DNA from: Propionivibrio sp.
GTDB lineage: Bacteria; Pseudomonadota; Gammaproteobacteria; Burkholderiales; Rhodocyclaceae
Assembly: GCA_029975435.1 (NCBI GenBank)
Contig: JARKPC010000215.1
Coordinates: forward strand, 1-45,236
Direction of reading: 5' to 3'
DNA length: 45,236 nucleotides
Of the stretch, positions 7,918 through 17,626 are shown in pieces (position 1 is the first letter of the stretch; each line of letters opens with the position of its first letter). Below the pieces are notes generated by a model. The model was given only the letters and a program-made list of their open reading frames with translations, did not search any database and was not told where the DNA came from. A program made the position numbers and the translations under genes.

Positions 7918-8432
7918 GTTCCTCTCAACCTTCCTCCTTGGTTCTCGCCAACGCGGATACTGCCGCTCCGGCACAGCAGGGGGCGGCCCAGACAGTCGCC
8001 ACCACCGTGGCTCCGGCCAAAAAGGATGGCGGTTTTTCCGCCAAGCCTACGGTCGGCGAACTGGTCGAGTTCCAGGCCACCGGCCTGCTGGTGGTCTTCG
8101 TCGTTCTCGGGGCAATTACCGCGATCAGCGCACTGATGTCCTGGCTGCTCAAGGTCATGCTGCCCAATCAGTACTACGGCAAGAACGCTCCGGCACCGGC
8201 TGCCAAAGCGGCCGCGCCTGTCGCCAAGCCTGCTCCCGTTGCTGCCGCTGCTCAGGCTGCGGTGACACCGACCGGCCTCACGCAAGAGAAGTTGCTTGTC
8301 ATCCTGACGGCAGCCGCTCACGAAGTGCTCGGCGTACCCGTGTCCGTTGTTTCGTTCCGCCCAATTGGTAGCGCAGATGCTCTTTGGACTGTCCAAGGCC
8401 GTGCCGCCCATCATTCTTCTCATAAACTCTGA
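7914..8432 (+). CDS. mmdD: Methylmalonyl-CoA decarboxylase delta subunit (OadG family)
   Basis: This is a 172-residue membrane anchor subunit. One transmembrane helix (about 57-82) follows a Lys-rich segment; then come an Ala/Pro/Lys-rich flexible linker (about 90-120) and a small C-terminal domain ending in an Arg/His-rich tail (WTVQGRAAHHSSHKL). In oxaloacetate and methylmalonyl-CoA decarboxylases this subunit links the soluble carboxyltransferase to the integral beta subunit and is needed for assembly. The first half is almost identical to the preceding 90-residue gene. The start codon overlaps that gene's stop by 4 bases; 36 bases separate it from the biotin carrier gene. Confidence 0.87.
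   Translation: MSSSQPSSLVLANADTAAPAQQGAAQTVATTVAPAKKDGGFSAKPTVGELVEFQATGLLVVFVVLGAITAISALMSWLLKVMLPNQYYGKNAPAPAAKAAAPVAKPAPVAAAAQAAVTPTGLTQEKLLVILTAAAHEVLGVPVSVVSFRPIGSADALWTVQGRAAHHSSHKL
7991..8179 (+). repeat. Tandem duplicated delta-subunit core, copy 2
   Basis: This is the second copy of the 189-base repeat described at 7713-7901. The same reading frame and protein sequence are kept, while most differences fall at third codon positions. Confidence 0.9.
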
Positions 8433-8468
8433 GCATCTGCTCCGAGCCCAGCATAAAGGATATTAATC

Positions 8469-8876
8469 ATGAAAAAGCTCAGGATCACCCTCGAAGGCAA
8501 GACATACGAAGTTGGCGTTGAAGTGGCTGATGGCAGCGTTGCTGCTACCCCCGTTGCTCCCGTAGCGGCCGCTCCGGCCCCCGCTGCTGCCGCTCCTGTG
8601 GCCGCTCCGGCTCCCGCTCCGGTAGCCGCCCCAGCCCCCGCCGCCGCGCCCGTGGCGGCCGGTGCCGGTGCCATCGTCTGCCCGATGCCGGGTACCGTCT
8701 TCAAGATTCGCGTTGCCGTCGGCGAACAAGTGGCCGCCGAACAGGAACTCATCGTTCTCGAAGCCATGAAGATGGAATCGCCGATCTACTCGCACGCGGC
8801 GGGTACTGTCGCCGCCATTCTGGTCAAGGAAGGCGATTCCGTCTCCGAAGGCCAGGTTCTCATCCAGATGAGCTGA
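8469..8876 (+). CDS. mmdC: Methylmalonyl-CoA decarboxylase gamma subunit (biotin carrier protein)
   Basis: This is a 135-residue biotinyl carrier. A short N-terminal strand region (1-24) is followed by a long Ala/Pro linker (about 25-68) and a biotinyl-lipoyl domain (about 69-135). The biotinylation motif EAMKMES places the modified lysine at residue 101, 35 residues from the C-terminus, the usual spacing. The protein carries carboxybiotin from the alpha subunit to the membrane beta subunit. The ribosome site AAAGGA precedes the ATG. The linker is low complexity, as in homologues. Confidence 0.93.
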   Translation: MKKLRITLEGKTYEVGVEVADGSVAATPVAPVAAAPAPAAAAPVAAPAPAPVAAPAPAAAPVAAGAGAIVCPMPGTVFKIRVAVGEQVAAEQELIVLEAMKMESPIYSHAAGTVAAILVKEGDSVSEGQVLIQMS

Positions 8877-8886
8877 GGCTGCCGCC

Positions 8887-10047
8887 ATGGAAGGAATTCT
8901 CAATCAATTCTGGCTCATGATGACTAACACCACCGGGTTCCAGCACATCACCGGCGGCATGGTCATCATGTGGGGGGTTTGCGTCGTCCTCTTCTACTTG
9001 GCGATCGTCAAGGAGTTTGAGCCGTTGCTGCTGCTGCCGATTACCTTCGGCGCCCTGCTGGCCAACATTCCGACCGAGGGCGTGTTGAATCAGCCTTACG
9101 TCGATAATCTGGTGAATGTCCCGGGTGGGCTGTATTACTACATCTCGCAAGGGATCCACCTCGAACTCTTCCCGCCGATCATCTTCCTCGGGGTCGGGGC
9201 GCTGACCGATTTCGGTCCGCTGATCGCGAATCCGCGCACGCTGTTCCTCGGCGCCGCGGCCCAGTTTGGGATCTTCGTGACGATGTTCTGTGCCGTGGCC
9301 AGCGGCATGTTCACGCCGGGTGAAGGCGCTTCGATCGGCATCATCGGTGGTGCGGACGGACCGACCTCGATCTTTACTGCGAACAAGCTGGCGCAGCATC
9401 TGCTTGGGCCGATCGCGGTGGCTGCGTACACGTACATGTCGCTGGTGCCGTTGATCCAGCCGCCGATCATGAAGTTGATGACGACGGATGCCGAACGCAG
9501 GATCCGCATGAAGACCTTGCGCCACGTCGGCAAACTCGAGCGCCTCGCTTTCGCGGTGATCGTCATGGTCGTCGTGTGCCTGGTCGTGCCGCCCGCATCT
9601 GCGCTGATCGCCATGCTGATGCTCGGCAACATGATGCGTGAATCGGGTGTGGTGGAACGTCTGAACAAGTCGGCCCAGAACGAAATCATCAACATCACCA
9701 CGATTTTCCTGGGAACCTCGGTTGGCTTGACCATGGACGCAGCGAACTTCCTGAATCCGAAGACGTTGATGATCATCGTCATGGGCGTGGTGGCGTTTGC
9801 CTTCTCGACCTTTGGCGGCTTGGCTCTGGCCAAGATCATGAACAAGCTGTCGCCGCATAACCCGATCAATCCGCTGATCGGTTCGGCAGGTGTGTCGGCG
9901 GTGCCGATGGCAGCACGTGTTTCTCAGGTGGTTGGCGCCCAATACGACAAGGGCAACTTCCTGCTGATGCATGCGATGGGCCCGAACGTTGCGGGGGTTA
10001 TCGGAACAGCGGTTTGTGCCGGTTACTTCATCTCGCGTCTGGGTTGA
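8887..10047 (+). CDS. mmdB: Methylmalonyl-CoA decarboxylase beta subunit (Na+-translocating)
   Basis: This is a 386-residue integral membrane protein of the OadB/MmdB/GcdB family with about nine hydrophobic segments. It decarboxylates carboxybiotin and couples this to sodium export. The diagnostic GGADGPTSI loop (about 154-162, with the key aspartate at 157) and the polar stretch TIFLGTSVGLTMDAANFLNP are present; both belong to the ion path in this family. The gene follows the carrier gene by 10 bases and is the last of the operon, with a strong terminator 34 bases after its stop. The sodium gradient could support energy conservation during propionate formation; the reverse use for propionate uptake is less likely. 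Confidence 0.94.
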   Translation: MEGILNQFWLMMTNTTGFQHITGGMVIMWGVCVVLFYLAIVKEFEPLLLLPITFGALLANIPTEGVLNQPYVDNLVNVPGGLYYYISQGIHLELFPPIIFLGVGALTDFGPLIANPRTLFLGAAAQFGIFVTMFCAVASGMFTPGEGASIGIIGGADGPTSIFTANKLAQHLLGPIAVAAYTYMSLVPLIQPPIMKLMTTDAERRIRMKTLRHVGKLERLAFAVIVMVVVCLVVPPASALIAMLMLGNMMRESGVVERLNKSAQNEIINITTIFLGTSVGLTMDAANFLNPKTLMIIVMGVVAFAFSTFGGLALAKIMNKLSPHNPINPLIGSAGVSAVPMAARVSQVVGAQYDKGNFLLMHAMGPNVAGVIGTAVCAGYFISRLG

Positions 10048-10080
10048 TCGGTTAGACTAATCACTCTCGGTAGTTTCAGA

Positions 10081-10112
10081 AAAAGGCTTCATCGATTGAT
10101 GGAGCCTTTTTT
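10081..10112 (+). terminator. Intrinsic terminator of the decarboxylase operon
   Basis: Arms AGGCTTCATC (10084-10093) and GATGGAGCCT (10098-10107) pair with one G-U, around a GATT loop, and run into six Ts (10107-10112). Flanking A's allow it to work in both directions. Confidence 0.85.
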
Positions 10113-10145
10113 GCGTCTGGTGCTTGAAATCGATCGGCGAGCGTT

Positions 10146-10173
10146 TTGTGATTCGCCGATATTGATGTAAAAT
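10146..10173 (+). promoter_or_regulatory. Candidate promoter of rpsB-tsf
   Basis: TTGTGA and TAAAAT are 16 bases apart. Transcription from about 10180 would give a leader of roughly 150 bases before rpsB. Long rpsB leaders are autoregulated by S2 in other proteobacteria, but I cannot confirm a matching structure here. Confidence 0.5.
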
Positions 10174-10330
10174 CACCGGCTCTGCAGGCTGGGTAGTTTG
10201 CAGTTTCCAGCGGAAATCGGCCGCTTTGGTTGTTTTTCGCTAAATTCTCACATTCGTCTGTTCAAGGGTGTCCGTCGCGAGACGGGCGTAGGTCGGCGAA
10301 TGGTGGTTCAACCCTTAAAGGAACTAGATT

Positions 10331-11068
10331 ATGTCCGCAACAATGCGTCAGATGCTGGAGGCCGGCGTTCATTTCGGCCATCAAACACGCTTTTGGAACC
10401 CCAAGATGGCTCAGTACATCTTCGGTGCCCGGAGCAAGATCCATATCGTCAACCTCGAGAAGACGCTTGCCAAGTACAACGAAGCCATGGCTTTCGTGCG
10501 CAAGCTCTCTGCGAACAAAGGCACGATTCTATTCGTAGGAACCAAGCGCCAGGCGCGCGATATCATCGCCGAAGAGGCTGCGCGCTGCGCGTCGCCTTAC
10601 GTCGATCAGCGCTGGCTGGGCGGGATGCTGACCAATTTCAAGACGATCAAGCAGTCCACCAAGCGTCTCAAGGAAATGGAAACCATGGTGGAAGACGGTT
10701 CCCTGGATAAGCTTGGCAAGAAGGAAGCGCTGATGACGCAGCGCGAGTTGGCCAAACTGCAAAAATCCATCGGTGGCATCAAGGAAATGAATACGTTGCC
10801 TGACGCTCTTTTCGTGATCGACGTCGGCTACCACAAGATCGCTATCTCCGAAGCCAACAAGCTGGGAATCCCGGTCATTGCCGTCGTGGATACCAATCAT
10901 TCGCCGGAAGGTGTTGATTACGTGATTCCGGGCAACGACGACTCGTCCAGCGCCATTCGCCTTTATGCTCGTGGCGTCGCTGACTCGGTTCTCGAAGGGC
11001 GCAGCCAGTTCGTCGAGGATATCATCGCGGCAACCTCGTCCGACGAATTCGTCGAGGAGTCCGAGTGA
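10331..11068 (+). CDS. rpsB: 30S ribosomal protein S2
   Basis: This is a 245-residue ribosomal protein with the S2 signatures [19 protein letters not shown] near the N-terminus and [23 protein letters not shown]-type segments in the second half. S2 binds late to the small subunit near the anti-Shine-Dalgarno region and needs S1 nearby. AAAGGA precedes the ATG by 9 bases. It heads the conserved rpsB-tsf-pyrH-frr order. A longer frame opening at 10198 overlaps it in another phase and is not a gene. Confidence 0.97.
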   Translation: MSATMRQMLEAGVHFGHQTRFWNPKMAQYIFGARSKIHIVNLEKTLAKYNEAMAFVRKLSANKGTILFVGTKRQARDIIAEEAARCASPYVDQRWLGGMLTNFKTIKQSTKRLKEMETMVEDGSLDKLGKKEALMTQRELAKLQKSIGGIKEMNTLPDALFVIDVGYHKIAISEANKLGIPVIAVVDTNHSPEGVDYVIPGNDDSSSAIRLYARGVADSVLEGRSQFVEDIIAATSSDEFVEESE

Positions 11069-11136
11069 TTCGTCATTTGCAGGTCTTGAGGATGTGCTGA
11101 CCGCAAGCGATTTTGACTAATTGTTTCAATAGGGTG

Positions 11137-11154
11137 CGGCCGGTTTTCCGGCCG
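11137..11154 (+). terminator. Hairpin between rpsB and tsf, likely attenuator
   Basis: CGGCCGG and CCGGCCG pair perfectly around TTTT. There is no T-run after it, so full termination is unlikely; a hairpin here would reduce readthrough or stabilise the upstream message, as reported for rpsB-tsf spacers in enterobacteria. Confidence 0.5.
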
Positions 11155-11176
11155 TGTCTGCAAGTGGAGATGAAAA

Positions 11177-12070
11177 ATGGCGGCTATTACCGCAAGCATG
11201 GTGGCAGAACTGCGCGCAAAGACCGACGCGCCGATGATGGAGTGCAAGAAGGCCCTGACTGAAGCCGATGGCGATATGGGAAAGGCCGAGGAGATCCTGC
11301 GGGTCAAGTTGGGCAACAAGGCGACCAAGGCCGCTGCCCGGATTACCGCGGAAGGTCTGGTTGCCGTCAGCATTTCGGCCGATGGCAAACAAGGTGCGAT
11401 CATCGAAGTGAACTGCGAGACCGATTTCGTTGCCAAGAATGACGAGTTCCAGGCATTGACCAAGACGTGCGCCGATCTGGTGGCGAAGAACAATCCGGCC
11501 GATGCCGCCGCACTGTCGGCTTTGCCGATGGGCGAGGGTACCGTCGAGTCGACCCGTACCGCTCTTGTCGGCAAGATCGGCGAAAACATGTCCATCCGCC
11601 GTTTCGTGCGTGTCGAAGCCAAGGGCCGGCTGGTTTCCTACATCCATGGCGGTGCCAAGATCGGTGTTCTTCTGGATCTGGTAGGCGGTGACGAGCAGCT
11701 GGGCAAGGATCTGGCCATGCACATCGCGGCTTCCAAGCCGAAGGCCCTGAACGCCGATGGCGTTCCTGCCGAATTGCTGGAAACCGAACGTCGTATCGCG
11801 ATCGAGAAGGCTCGGGCGGACAACAAGCCGGAAGCCATGCTGGAAAAGATTGCCGAAGGCACGGTTCAGAAGTATCTGAAGGACGTGACTCTGCTAGCTC
11901 AGGTTTTCGTGAAGGCCGAAGACGGCAAGCAGACGATCGAGCAGTTGCTCAAGGCCAAAGGCGCATCGGTTGCCAGTTTCACGCTTTACGTGGTTGGCGA
12001 AGGACTGGAAAAGCGGTCCAATGATTTTGCCGCTGAGGTTGCTGCCCAGGCCGCAGCTGCAAAGAACTGA
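11177..12070 (+). CDS. tsf: Translation elongation factor Ts
   Basis: This is a 297-residue guanine nucleotide exchange factor for EF-Tu. The N-terminal UBA-like domain carries [16 protein letters not shown], the core begins with the EF-Ts signature [13 protein letters not shown]-like segment (here [14 protein letters not shown]), and the dimerisation region ends with an alanine-rich tail. GGAGATG precedes the start. The length is normal for betaproteobacteria (about 290-300). The gene follows rpsB after 108 bases containing a hairpin. Confidence 0.97.
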   Translation: MAAITASMVAELRAKTDAPMMECKKALTEADGDMGKAEEILRVKLGNKATKAAARITAEGLVAVSISADGKQGAIIEVNCETDFVAKNDEFQALTKTCADLVAKNNPADAAALSALPMGEGTVESTRTALVGKIGENMSIRRFVRVEAKGRLVSYIHGGAKIGVLLDLVGGDEQLGKDLAMHIAASKPKALNADGVPAELLETERRIAIEKARADNKPEAMLEKIAEGTVQKYLKDVTLLAQVFVKAEDGKQTIEQLLKAKGASVASFTLYVVGEGLEKRSNDFAAEVAAQAAAAKN

Positions 12071-12094
12071 CGAGTCTGAAGGGAAAATACCGCC

Positions 12095-12820
12095 ATGGCC
12101 GAAGTCGAAACTCCCAAGTTCAAGCGCATTTTGCTGAAACTGTCGGGCGAAGCGCTGATGGGTGCTGATTCTTATGGCATCAACCATCAGACAATCGCCG
12201 AAATCGTCAACGAAGTCAAAAGCGTTGTCGATATGGGGGTGCAGGTCGGCGTGGTCATCGGCGGTGGCAATATTTTCCGCGGTGTGGCGCCGGCCGCGCG
12301 CGGCATGGATCGTGCCCAGGCCGATTACATGGGGATGTTGGCGACCGTGATGAACGGCTTGGCGTTGCAGGACGCCATGCGGGTCGCGGGAATCGTAGCC
12401 CGGGTCCAGTCGGCCTTCAATATCGAACAGGTCGTCGAACCGTATATTCGCGGTCGCGCCATCCGCTATCTGGAGCAGGGGCGCACAGTCATTTTTGCCG
12501 GTGGTACCGGAAACCCGTTCTTTACCACCGATACGGCGGCTGCGCTGCGCGGGGCCGAAATCGGAGCCGAGATCGTGCTCAAGGCATCGAAGGTCGACGG
12601 CATCTACACGTCCGACCCGAAAAAAGATCCATCTGCCACGCGATTCGACAAGATCAGCTTCGACGAAGCTATTTCCAGAAATCTTGCCATCATGGATACT
12701 ACGGCCTTTGCGTTGTGTCGCGACCGGAAGCTGCCGATCAAGGTCTTTTCCATTTTCAAGGCAGGAGCACTCAAAAGGGTTGTTCTTGGCGAAAATGAAG
12801 GCACTCTGGTGTATTGCTGA
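12095..12820 (+). CDS. pyrH: UMP kinase
   Basis: This 241-residue kinase of the amino-acid kinase fold phosphorylates UMP to UDP with ATP and is hexameric and allosterically controlled by GTP and UTP in bacteria. Visible motifs are [12 protein letters not shown] at the N-terminus, [12 protein letters not shown], the [20 protein letters not shown] substrate and base loop, and [11 protein letters not shown]. It sits 24 bases after tsf and 11 bases before frr, the order common in proteobacteria. Confidence 0.97.
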   Translation: MAEVETPKFKRILLKLSGEALMGADSYGINHQTIAEIVNEVKSVVDMGVQVGVVIGGGNIFRGVAPAARGMDRAQADYMGMLATVMNGLALQDAMRVAGIVARVQSAFNIEQVVEPYIRGRAIRYLEQGRTVIFAGGTGNPFFTTDTAAALRGAEIGAEIVLKASKVDGIYTSDPKKDPSATRFDKISFDEAISRNLAIMDTTAFALCRDRKLPIKVFSIFKAGALKRVVLGENEGTLVYC

Positions 12821-12831
12821 GGGAGAGTGAG

Positions 12832-13392
12832 ATGTCGATTGCCGATGTGAAGAAAAGTACCGAACACAAGATGCAGAAGTCGCTTGAAGCACTTCGCATC
12901 GACTTGGCAAAGATTCGTACCGGCCGGGCGCATATCGGTCTGTTGGACCACGTGCTAGTGGATTATTACGGCTCGATGGTCCCGGTGAATACCGTAGCCA
13001 ATATTACCGTTATTGATCCTCGGACGCTGGGTGTCCAGGCCTGGGAAAAAGGCATGGCTCCGAAAGTCGAAAAGGCGATTCGCGATTCCGACCTGGGCTT
13101 GAATCCAGCGTCCCAAGGCGAACTGATCCGGGTCCCGATGCCCGCATTGACGGAGGAGCGTCGTCGTGACCTGATCAAGGTCGTCAAGCATGAGTGCGAG
13201 AACGCACGGGTGGCGATGCGCAACCTGCGTCGTGATGCCAATGCGACGTTGAAGGATCTGCTCAAGAAGAAGGAATGCTCGGAGGATGACGAGCGTCGTG
13301 CCCAGGATGAGATCCAGAAACTTACCGACAAGTACGTCGCCGAGGTCGACAAGCAGTTCTCGCAGAAAGAAACCGAACTGATGGCCATCTGA
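12832..13392 (+). CDS. frr: Ribosome recycling factor
   Basis: This is a 186-residue tRNA-mimicking factor that splits post-termination ribosomes together with EF-G. The three-helix bundle and hinge are recognisable from [40 protein letters not shown] and the C-terminal [21 protein letters not shown]. The ATG at 12832 has GGGAGAG upstream; the in-frame TTG at 12814 would overlap pyrH and is rejected. Confidence 0.97.
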   Translation: MSIADVKKSTEHKMQKSLEALRIDLAKIRTGRAHIGLLDHVLVDYYGSMVPVNTVANITVIDPRTLGVQAWEKGMAPKVEKAIRDSDLGLNPASQGELIRVPMPALTEERRRDLIKVVKHECENARVAMRNLRRDANATLKDLLKKKECSEDDERRAQDEIQKLTDKYVAEVDKQFSQKETELMAI

Positions 13393-13412
13393 CTGCCTCG
13401 AGGATCTGGCAG

Positions 13413-14243
13413 ATGGTTTCCTTCAAGAGTTCCACCCGGACCATTCCCAATACGGGGCGGGTGCCGTGTCATGTCGCCATCATCATGGATGGTAACGGCC
13501 GGTGGGCAAAGAAGCGTTTCCTTCCCCGGTTCGCCGGGCATACCCGTGGTGTGGAAACGGTGCGTGATGCGGTCAGGTATTGTCTCGAGCGGGGAATCGA
13601 GTATTTGACGCTTTTTGCGTTCAGCTCGGAAAACTGGCGTCGCCCAACCGAGGAAGTCACGTTGCTCATGCAACTGTTTGCGCGCGCCTTGAATCAGGAG
13701 GTTTCCAAGCTGGGACGTAACGGTGTGCGCCTGAAGATCATTGGCGATCTGTCGAAATTCGATCCGGATCTGCAGGCACTGATTCGAGCATCCGAGCAGC
13801 AGACTTCTGCTAATACCAAGTTGACTCTGAGCATTGCGGCGAATTATGGAGGGCGCTGGGACATACTTCAGGCGGTCAATCGGATGATCCGCGAAAACCC
13901 GGAAAAATCTGATGGGTGGAACGAGGACGACTTGGCGTCGTATTTGTCCATGAGTTACGCGCCGGAACCGGACCTGTTCATACGTACCGGCGGGGAAGAG
14001 CGAATCAGCAATTTCCTGTTATGGCAGCTTGCCTATTCGGAACTCTATTTTACTGACACCCTTTGGCCTGAGTTCGACTCGGCTGCTTTCGACAAGGCAA
14101 TTGCCTCGTATCAGCAACGGGAGCGTCGGTTCGGGCGAACGAGCGAACAGTTGAGTGAAAATCCCTCCGGTACGCGTCATGGCGATATCGTTGCCGATGG
14201 TGCCGGAGCAGGTTGTTCCTCGGATGTAAAGATCGATGCTTAA
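13413..14243 (+). CDS. uppS: Undecaprenyl diphosphate synthase
   Basis: This 276-residue cis-prenyltransferase makes undecaprenyl diphosphate, the lipid carrier for peptidoglycan and O-antigen units, from farnesyl diphosphate and isopentenyl diphosphate. The catalytic aspartate is in [13 protein letters not shown] (D26). [13 protein letters not shown] and [24 protein letters not shown]-type motifs are present. About 25 extra residues at the C-terminus ([16 protein letters not shown]) go beyond the usual length and look disordered. The gene overlaps cdsA by 8 bases. Confidence 0.95.
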   Translation: MVSFKSSTRTIPNTGRVPCHVAIIMDGNGRWAKKRFLPRFAGHTRGVETVRDAVRYCLERGIEYLTLFAFSSENWRRPTEEVTLLMQLFARALNQEVSKLGRNGVRLKIIGDLSKFDPDLQALIRASEQQTSANTKLTLSIAANYGGRWDILQAVNRMIRENPEKSDGWNEDDLASYLSMSYAPEPDLFIRTGGEERISNFLLWQLAYSELYFTDTLWPEFDSAAFDKAIASYQQRERRFGRTSEQLSENPSGTRHGDIVADGAGAGCSSDVKIDA

Positions 14244-15069
14244 GACGCGGATCGTTACCGCGATTTTTCTGTTTGCCGCGTTCTCCTCCGCGCTTATTTT
14301 CCTGCCACCCCTTGGCTGGATCGCCGTTACAGCTTTGGTTGCTGCCGTTGCATTCTGGGAGTGGGGAGCGCTGATGAAACAACCGGGAACCTCCCGGCTG
14401 GCGCTCGGCGTGGCGATGATCGCCTTCTGCGCCGGCATCACGGTAAAGTTTCCATCTGCTCTTGGATTGAATGGCCAGTTTTCCGAGGCTTGGCATGTCG
14501 GCAGATGGTTCTATTTCCCGGCTGGAGCATTCTGGCTTCTCGTTGTTCCTTTGTGGCTGCGATGTCGCTGGTCATTGCAGGGGGCCCTTGTCGGTTGCAT
14601 AACAGGGGTGGTCGTAATTCTGCCGGCCTGGTTGGCACTAGTGCAACTCCGCCAGTTGGGAGTTGTTCCGTTTCTGGCTATCATGGCAGTGGTCTGGTTG
14701 GCCGATATCGCCGCCTATTTTTCGGGGCGGGCCGTCGGGCGCCACAAGCTGGCACCGACTATCAGTCCCGGGAAAACCTGGGAAGGCGCGATTGGCGGAG
14801 CTCTGGCTGTCGTTCTCTACGGATTGCTGTTTGCTTCCCGGTTGCCTCAAGTGCTGGCGGAAAACCGCCTGATGCTCGCGTTCGTTCTGGTGATTCTGGC
14901 GGCGGTCAGTGTCGTCGGAGATCTTTTTGAATCCATGCTCAAACGCCAAGCCGGCATGAAAGACAGCAGCAATGCGCTGCCTGGTCACGGGGGGGTCCTG
15001 GACCGAATCGATAGCCTCACTTCGACTTTGCCATTGGTTGCGCTGGCCTGGTTTAGCAACGACTTCTGA
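14236..15069 (+). CDS. cdsA: Phosphatidate cytidylyltransferase
   Basis: This 277-residue inner-membrane enzyme with about eight hydrophobic segments makes CDP-diacylglycerol from phosphatidic acid and CTP, the branch point for all phospholipids. The C-terminal family signature is complete: [20 protein letters not shown] followed by [19 protein letters not shown] is a further conserved loop. It overlaps uppS by 8 bases and ends 2 bases before dxr. Confidence 0.95.
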   Translation: MLKTRIVTAIFLFAAFSSALIFLPPLGWIAVTALVAAVAFWEWGALMKQPGTSRLALGVAMIAFCAGITVKFPSALGLNGQFSEAWHVGRWFYFPAGAFWLLVVPLWLRCRWSLQGALVGCITGVVVILPAWLALVQLRQLGVVPFLAIMAVVWLADIAAYFSGRAVGRHKLAPTISPGKTWEGAIGGALAVVLYGLLFASRLPQVLAENRLMLAFVLVILAAVSVVGDLFESMLKRQAGMKDSSNALPGHGGVLDRIDSLTSTLPLVALAWFSNDF

Positions 15070-15071
15070 CG

Positions 15072-16259
15072 ATGGTGCAAAATCTTACGATTCTTGGATC
15101 AACAGGCTCGATTGGCGTCAGCACGCTTGATGTCATTCGGCAGCATCCCAGGCGTTACCGGGTGGTGGCCCTGTGCGCGCACAACCAGATCGATCGCCTT
15201 TTCGACCAATGCCTTGAGTTTCGGCCGCGGTATGCGGTCGTAAAGAATGCCGTGCTGGCGTCTGAGTTGCGAATGCGCTTGCAGGCGGCCGAATGCCCGA
15301 CCTTGGTGGAATCGGGGCCGGACGCCTTGGTGCGTATGGCGGGATTGCCTGAAGTCGATGCCGTAATGGCCGCCATTGTAGGGGCTGCTGGGTTGCGCCC
15401 GACCTTGGCGGCGGCGGAGGCAGGCAAGAAAATATTGCTCGCCAACAAGGAAGCTCTGGTCATGGCCGGGCCCGTCTTCATGCGGGCGGTCAGGGAATAT
15501 GGAGCGACCCTCCTGCCCATCGATAGCGAACACAACGCGATATTCCAGTCGCTTCCGCAGGATTATGCGGGCGACTTGTGCAAAAGTGGCGTGCGAAACC
15601 TGTTGCTTACGGCGTCTGGAGGTCCGTTCCGGAACACTCCGCTCGAGGCGCTGGAGAATGTTTCGCCGGAACAAGCCTGCGCTCACCCGAACTGGGTCAT
15701 GGGGCGAAAAATATCGGTCGACTCGGCGACGATGATGAACAAAGGGCTGGAAATGATCGAAGCCCATTGGTTGTTCAATGTCCCAGCGGAAAAAATCCAG
15801 GTCGTCGTACATCCGCAAAGCGTTGTTCATTCGCTGGTGCAATATGTCGATGGATCCGTGATTGCTGAACTCGGTAATCCCGATATGCGTACTCCGATTG
15901 CGCATGCTTTGGCCTATCCCGAGAGAATCCCGTCGGGCGTCGATCCTCTGGATCTGTTCAAAATCGCTTCCCTGCATTTTGAACGGCCCGACTTCGATCG
16001 TTTCCCCTGTCTGCAACTGGCCTATCGTGCGCTGAAGGAAGGCGATAGTTCACCGGCAACATTGAATGCGGCCAATGAAATCGCTGTTCAGGCATTCTTC
16101 GACGGAAGAATAGGCTTTACCGCAATTTCTCGAGTGATTGCCTCGGTGATGGATCGGGCGCCGGAAACGAAGCTAGTCTCATTGACCGATGTTCTTGCGG
16201 CGGATGCGGAAGCACGCACGATCGCCGAATCGGTGATTGAACAAGCAAACAACAGATGA
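15072..16259 (+). CDS. dxr: 1-deoxy-D-xylulose 5-phosphate reductoisomerase
   Basis: This 395-residue enzyme is the first committed enzyme of the MEP isoprenoid pathway; it rearranges and reduces DXP to 2-C-methylerythritol 4-phosphate with NADPH. Motifs are [14 protein letters not shown] (nucleotide binding), [24 protein letters not shown] (metal and substrate acids), and [18 protein letters not shown]. It supplies precursor for the neighbouring uppS product. It overlaps rseP by 4 bases (ATGA). Confidence 0.96.
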   Translation: MVQNLTILGSTGSIGVSTLDVIRQHPRRYRVVALCAHNQIDRLFDQCLEFRPRYAVVKNAVLASELRMRLQAAECPTLVESGPDALVRMAGLPEVDAVMAAIVGAAGLRPTLAAAEAGKKILLANKEALVMAGPVFMRAVREYGATLLPIDSEHNAIFQSLPQDYAGDLCKSGVRNLLLTASGGPFRNTPLEALENVSPEQACAHPNWVMGRKISVDSATMMNKGLEMIEAHWLFNVPAEKIQVVVHPQSVVHSLVQYVDGSVIAELGNPDMRTPIAHALAYPERIPSGVDPLDLFKIASLHFERPDFDRFPCLQLAYRALKEGDSSPATLNAANEIAVQAFFDGRIGFTAISRVIASVMDRAPETKLVSLTDVLAADAEARTIAESVIEQANNR

Positions 16260-17623
16260 ACGATTTTCTTTATTACCTGGTGGCATTCGGTGTGCTGCTA
16301 GGGTTACTGATTGTCGTGCATGAGCTTGGACACTATGTGGTTGCCCGCTTGGCTGGGGTCAAGGTGCTGCGGTTCTCGGTAGGGTTTGGCCGTCCTGTGC
16401 TGATTCGGGAGATCGGGAGGGATCGCACCGAATGGTCGATAGGGCTGTTTCCCCTGGGCGGCTACGTCAGGATGCTTGATGAGAGCGAAGGCGATGTCGC
16501 CCCCGAAGAATTGCATCGGGCATTCAATCGGCAGAGTGTGTGGAAGCGCATCGCTATCGTGGCAGCCGGACCTGTGGCCAATCTCCTGCTGGCGGTATTT
16601 GTCTATTGGGGCTTGTTCATGCACGGCATGGAGGAGCTTCGTCCTGTCCTGGGTACTCCAATCGCTGCCAGCCCGGCAGCGGCAGCGGGCATTGAGAATG
16701 GTGAACGGGTGCTCAAGATCGCCGGCGAGGAGGTGGTGACCTGGTCCGACATGCGCTGGATCCTGTTGCGGAAAATGGCCAGCCGAGATTCCATAGATTT
16801 GGAGGTTATCAACCTTCACAACGAGATCAGTTTTCGTCGTATCGATCTGGCGACGACCACGAAAGAAGGTGAAAGCGGCGATCCCCTGGAGCAACTTGGC
16901 TTGACGTTTTTCAGACCGGACTATCCGCCCGAAATAGGCAAGATCAGCCCAGGAAGTCCGGCTGAGGTTGCCGGTCTGGCAGCGGGGGACAGGATCACTG
17001 GCATCAACGGGAGACGGATCTCAACGTGGGGCGACGTGGTTTCCATGGTTCGGGCATCCCCCTCGAAACTTCTCACCCTGGACGTCATGCGTGCAGATAA
17101 GCCGATGTCGGTGCAAGTAACACCTCTTGAGGTGGAGAGGCAGGGGGTACGGATCGGGCAAATTGGCGCAGCTGTCAATGACGCAGCATTTCCCAGGCAG
17201 GAGTTGCTGGTCACGGTCCGTTACGACTTTCTTTCGGCGTTGGGCAGGGCGTTCTACGAAACATGGGATAAATCGACCTTCAGTCTGCAAATGATGGGCA
17301 GGATGCTGACAGGCGCAGTTTCCTGGAAGAACATCAGCGGCCCGGTGACCATCGCGGACTATGCCGGTCAATCTGCGAAACTCGGCGCGAGCCACTATCT
17401 CAAATTCCTGGCGCTGGTGAGTATCAGTCTGGCCGTGCTCAACCTGTTGCCCGTCCCGATTCTGGATGGCGGCCATTTACTGTATTATGTCGCGGAAATC
17501 ATAAGGGGCAAGCCACTCTCCGAGCAATGGATGGCCATCGGTCAGAAAATCGGCCTGGCACTGATCCTGATACTGATGGCGTTTGCTTTCTACAATGACC
17601 TTAATCGATTGATTCCTGGCTGA
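16256..17623 (+). CDS. rseP: RseP-type site-2 membrane metalloprotease
   Basis: This is a 455-residue intramembrane zinc protease. The first transmembrane segment carries HELGH (H22, E23, H26). Two PDZ domains (about 115-190 and 205-290) lie in the periplasm, and the third metal ligand is in the [14 protein letters not shown] segment near residue 400, followed by a last helix. RseP cleaves anti-sigma factor RseA to release sigma-E and also clears signal-peptide remnants. It lies immediately before bamA (3 bases), as in most proteobacteria, linking envelope stress sensing with outer-membrane assembly. Confidence 0.95.
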   Translation: MNDFLYYLVAFGVLLGLLIVVHELGHYVVARLAGVKVLRFSVGFGRPVLIREIGRDRTEWSIGLFPLGGYVRMLDESEGDVAPEELHRAFNRQSVWKRIAIVAAGPVANLLLAVFVYWGLFMHGMEELRPVLGTPIAASPAAAAGIENGERVLKIAGEEVVTWSDMRWILLRKMASRDSIDLEVINLHNEISFRRIDLATTTKEGESGDPLEQLGLTFFRPDYPPEIGKISPGSPAEVAGLAAGDRITGINGRRISTWGDVVSMVRASPSKLLTLDVMRADKPMSVQVTPLEVERQGVRIGQIGAAVNDAAFPRQELLVTVRYDFLSALGRAFYETWDKSTFSLQMMGRMLTGAVSWKNISGPVTIADYAGQSAKLGASHYLKFLALVSISLAVLNLLPVPILDGGHLLYYVAEIIRGKPLSEQWMAIGQKIGLALILILMAFAFYNDLNRLIPG

Positions 17624-17626
17624 CCC

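Noticed and set aside
8540-8670. GC-rich Ala/Pro repeat region considered as a DNA repeat element
   Set aside because: It is the normal flexible linker of the biotin carrier subunit, with irregular codons and no exact repeat unit.
8860-9972. 370-codon open frame on the minus strand
   Set aside because: It is a shadow of mmdB with a strongly His/Arg/Asp-biased product and no start signal.
10198-10710. 170-codon frame upstream of and overlapping rpsB
   Set aside because: It is out of phase with rpsB, shares its DNA, and lacks a family match; the upstream part is the rpsB leader.
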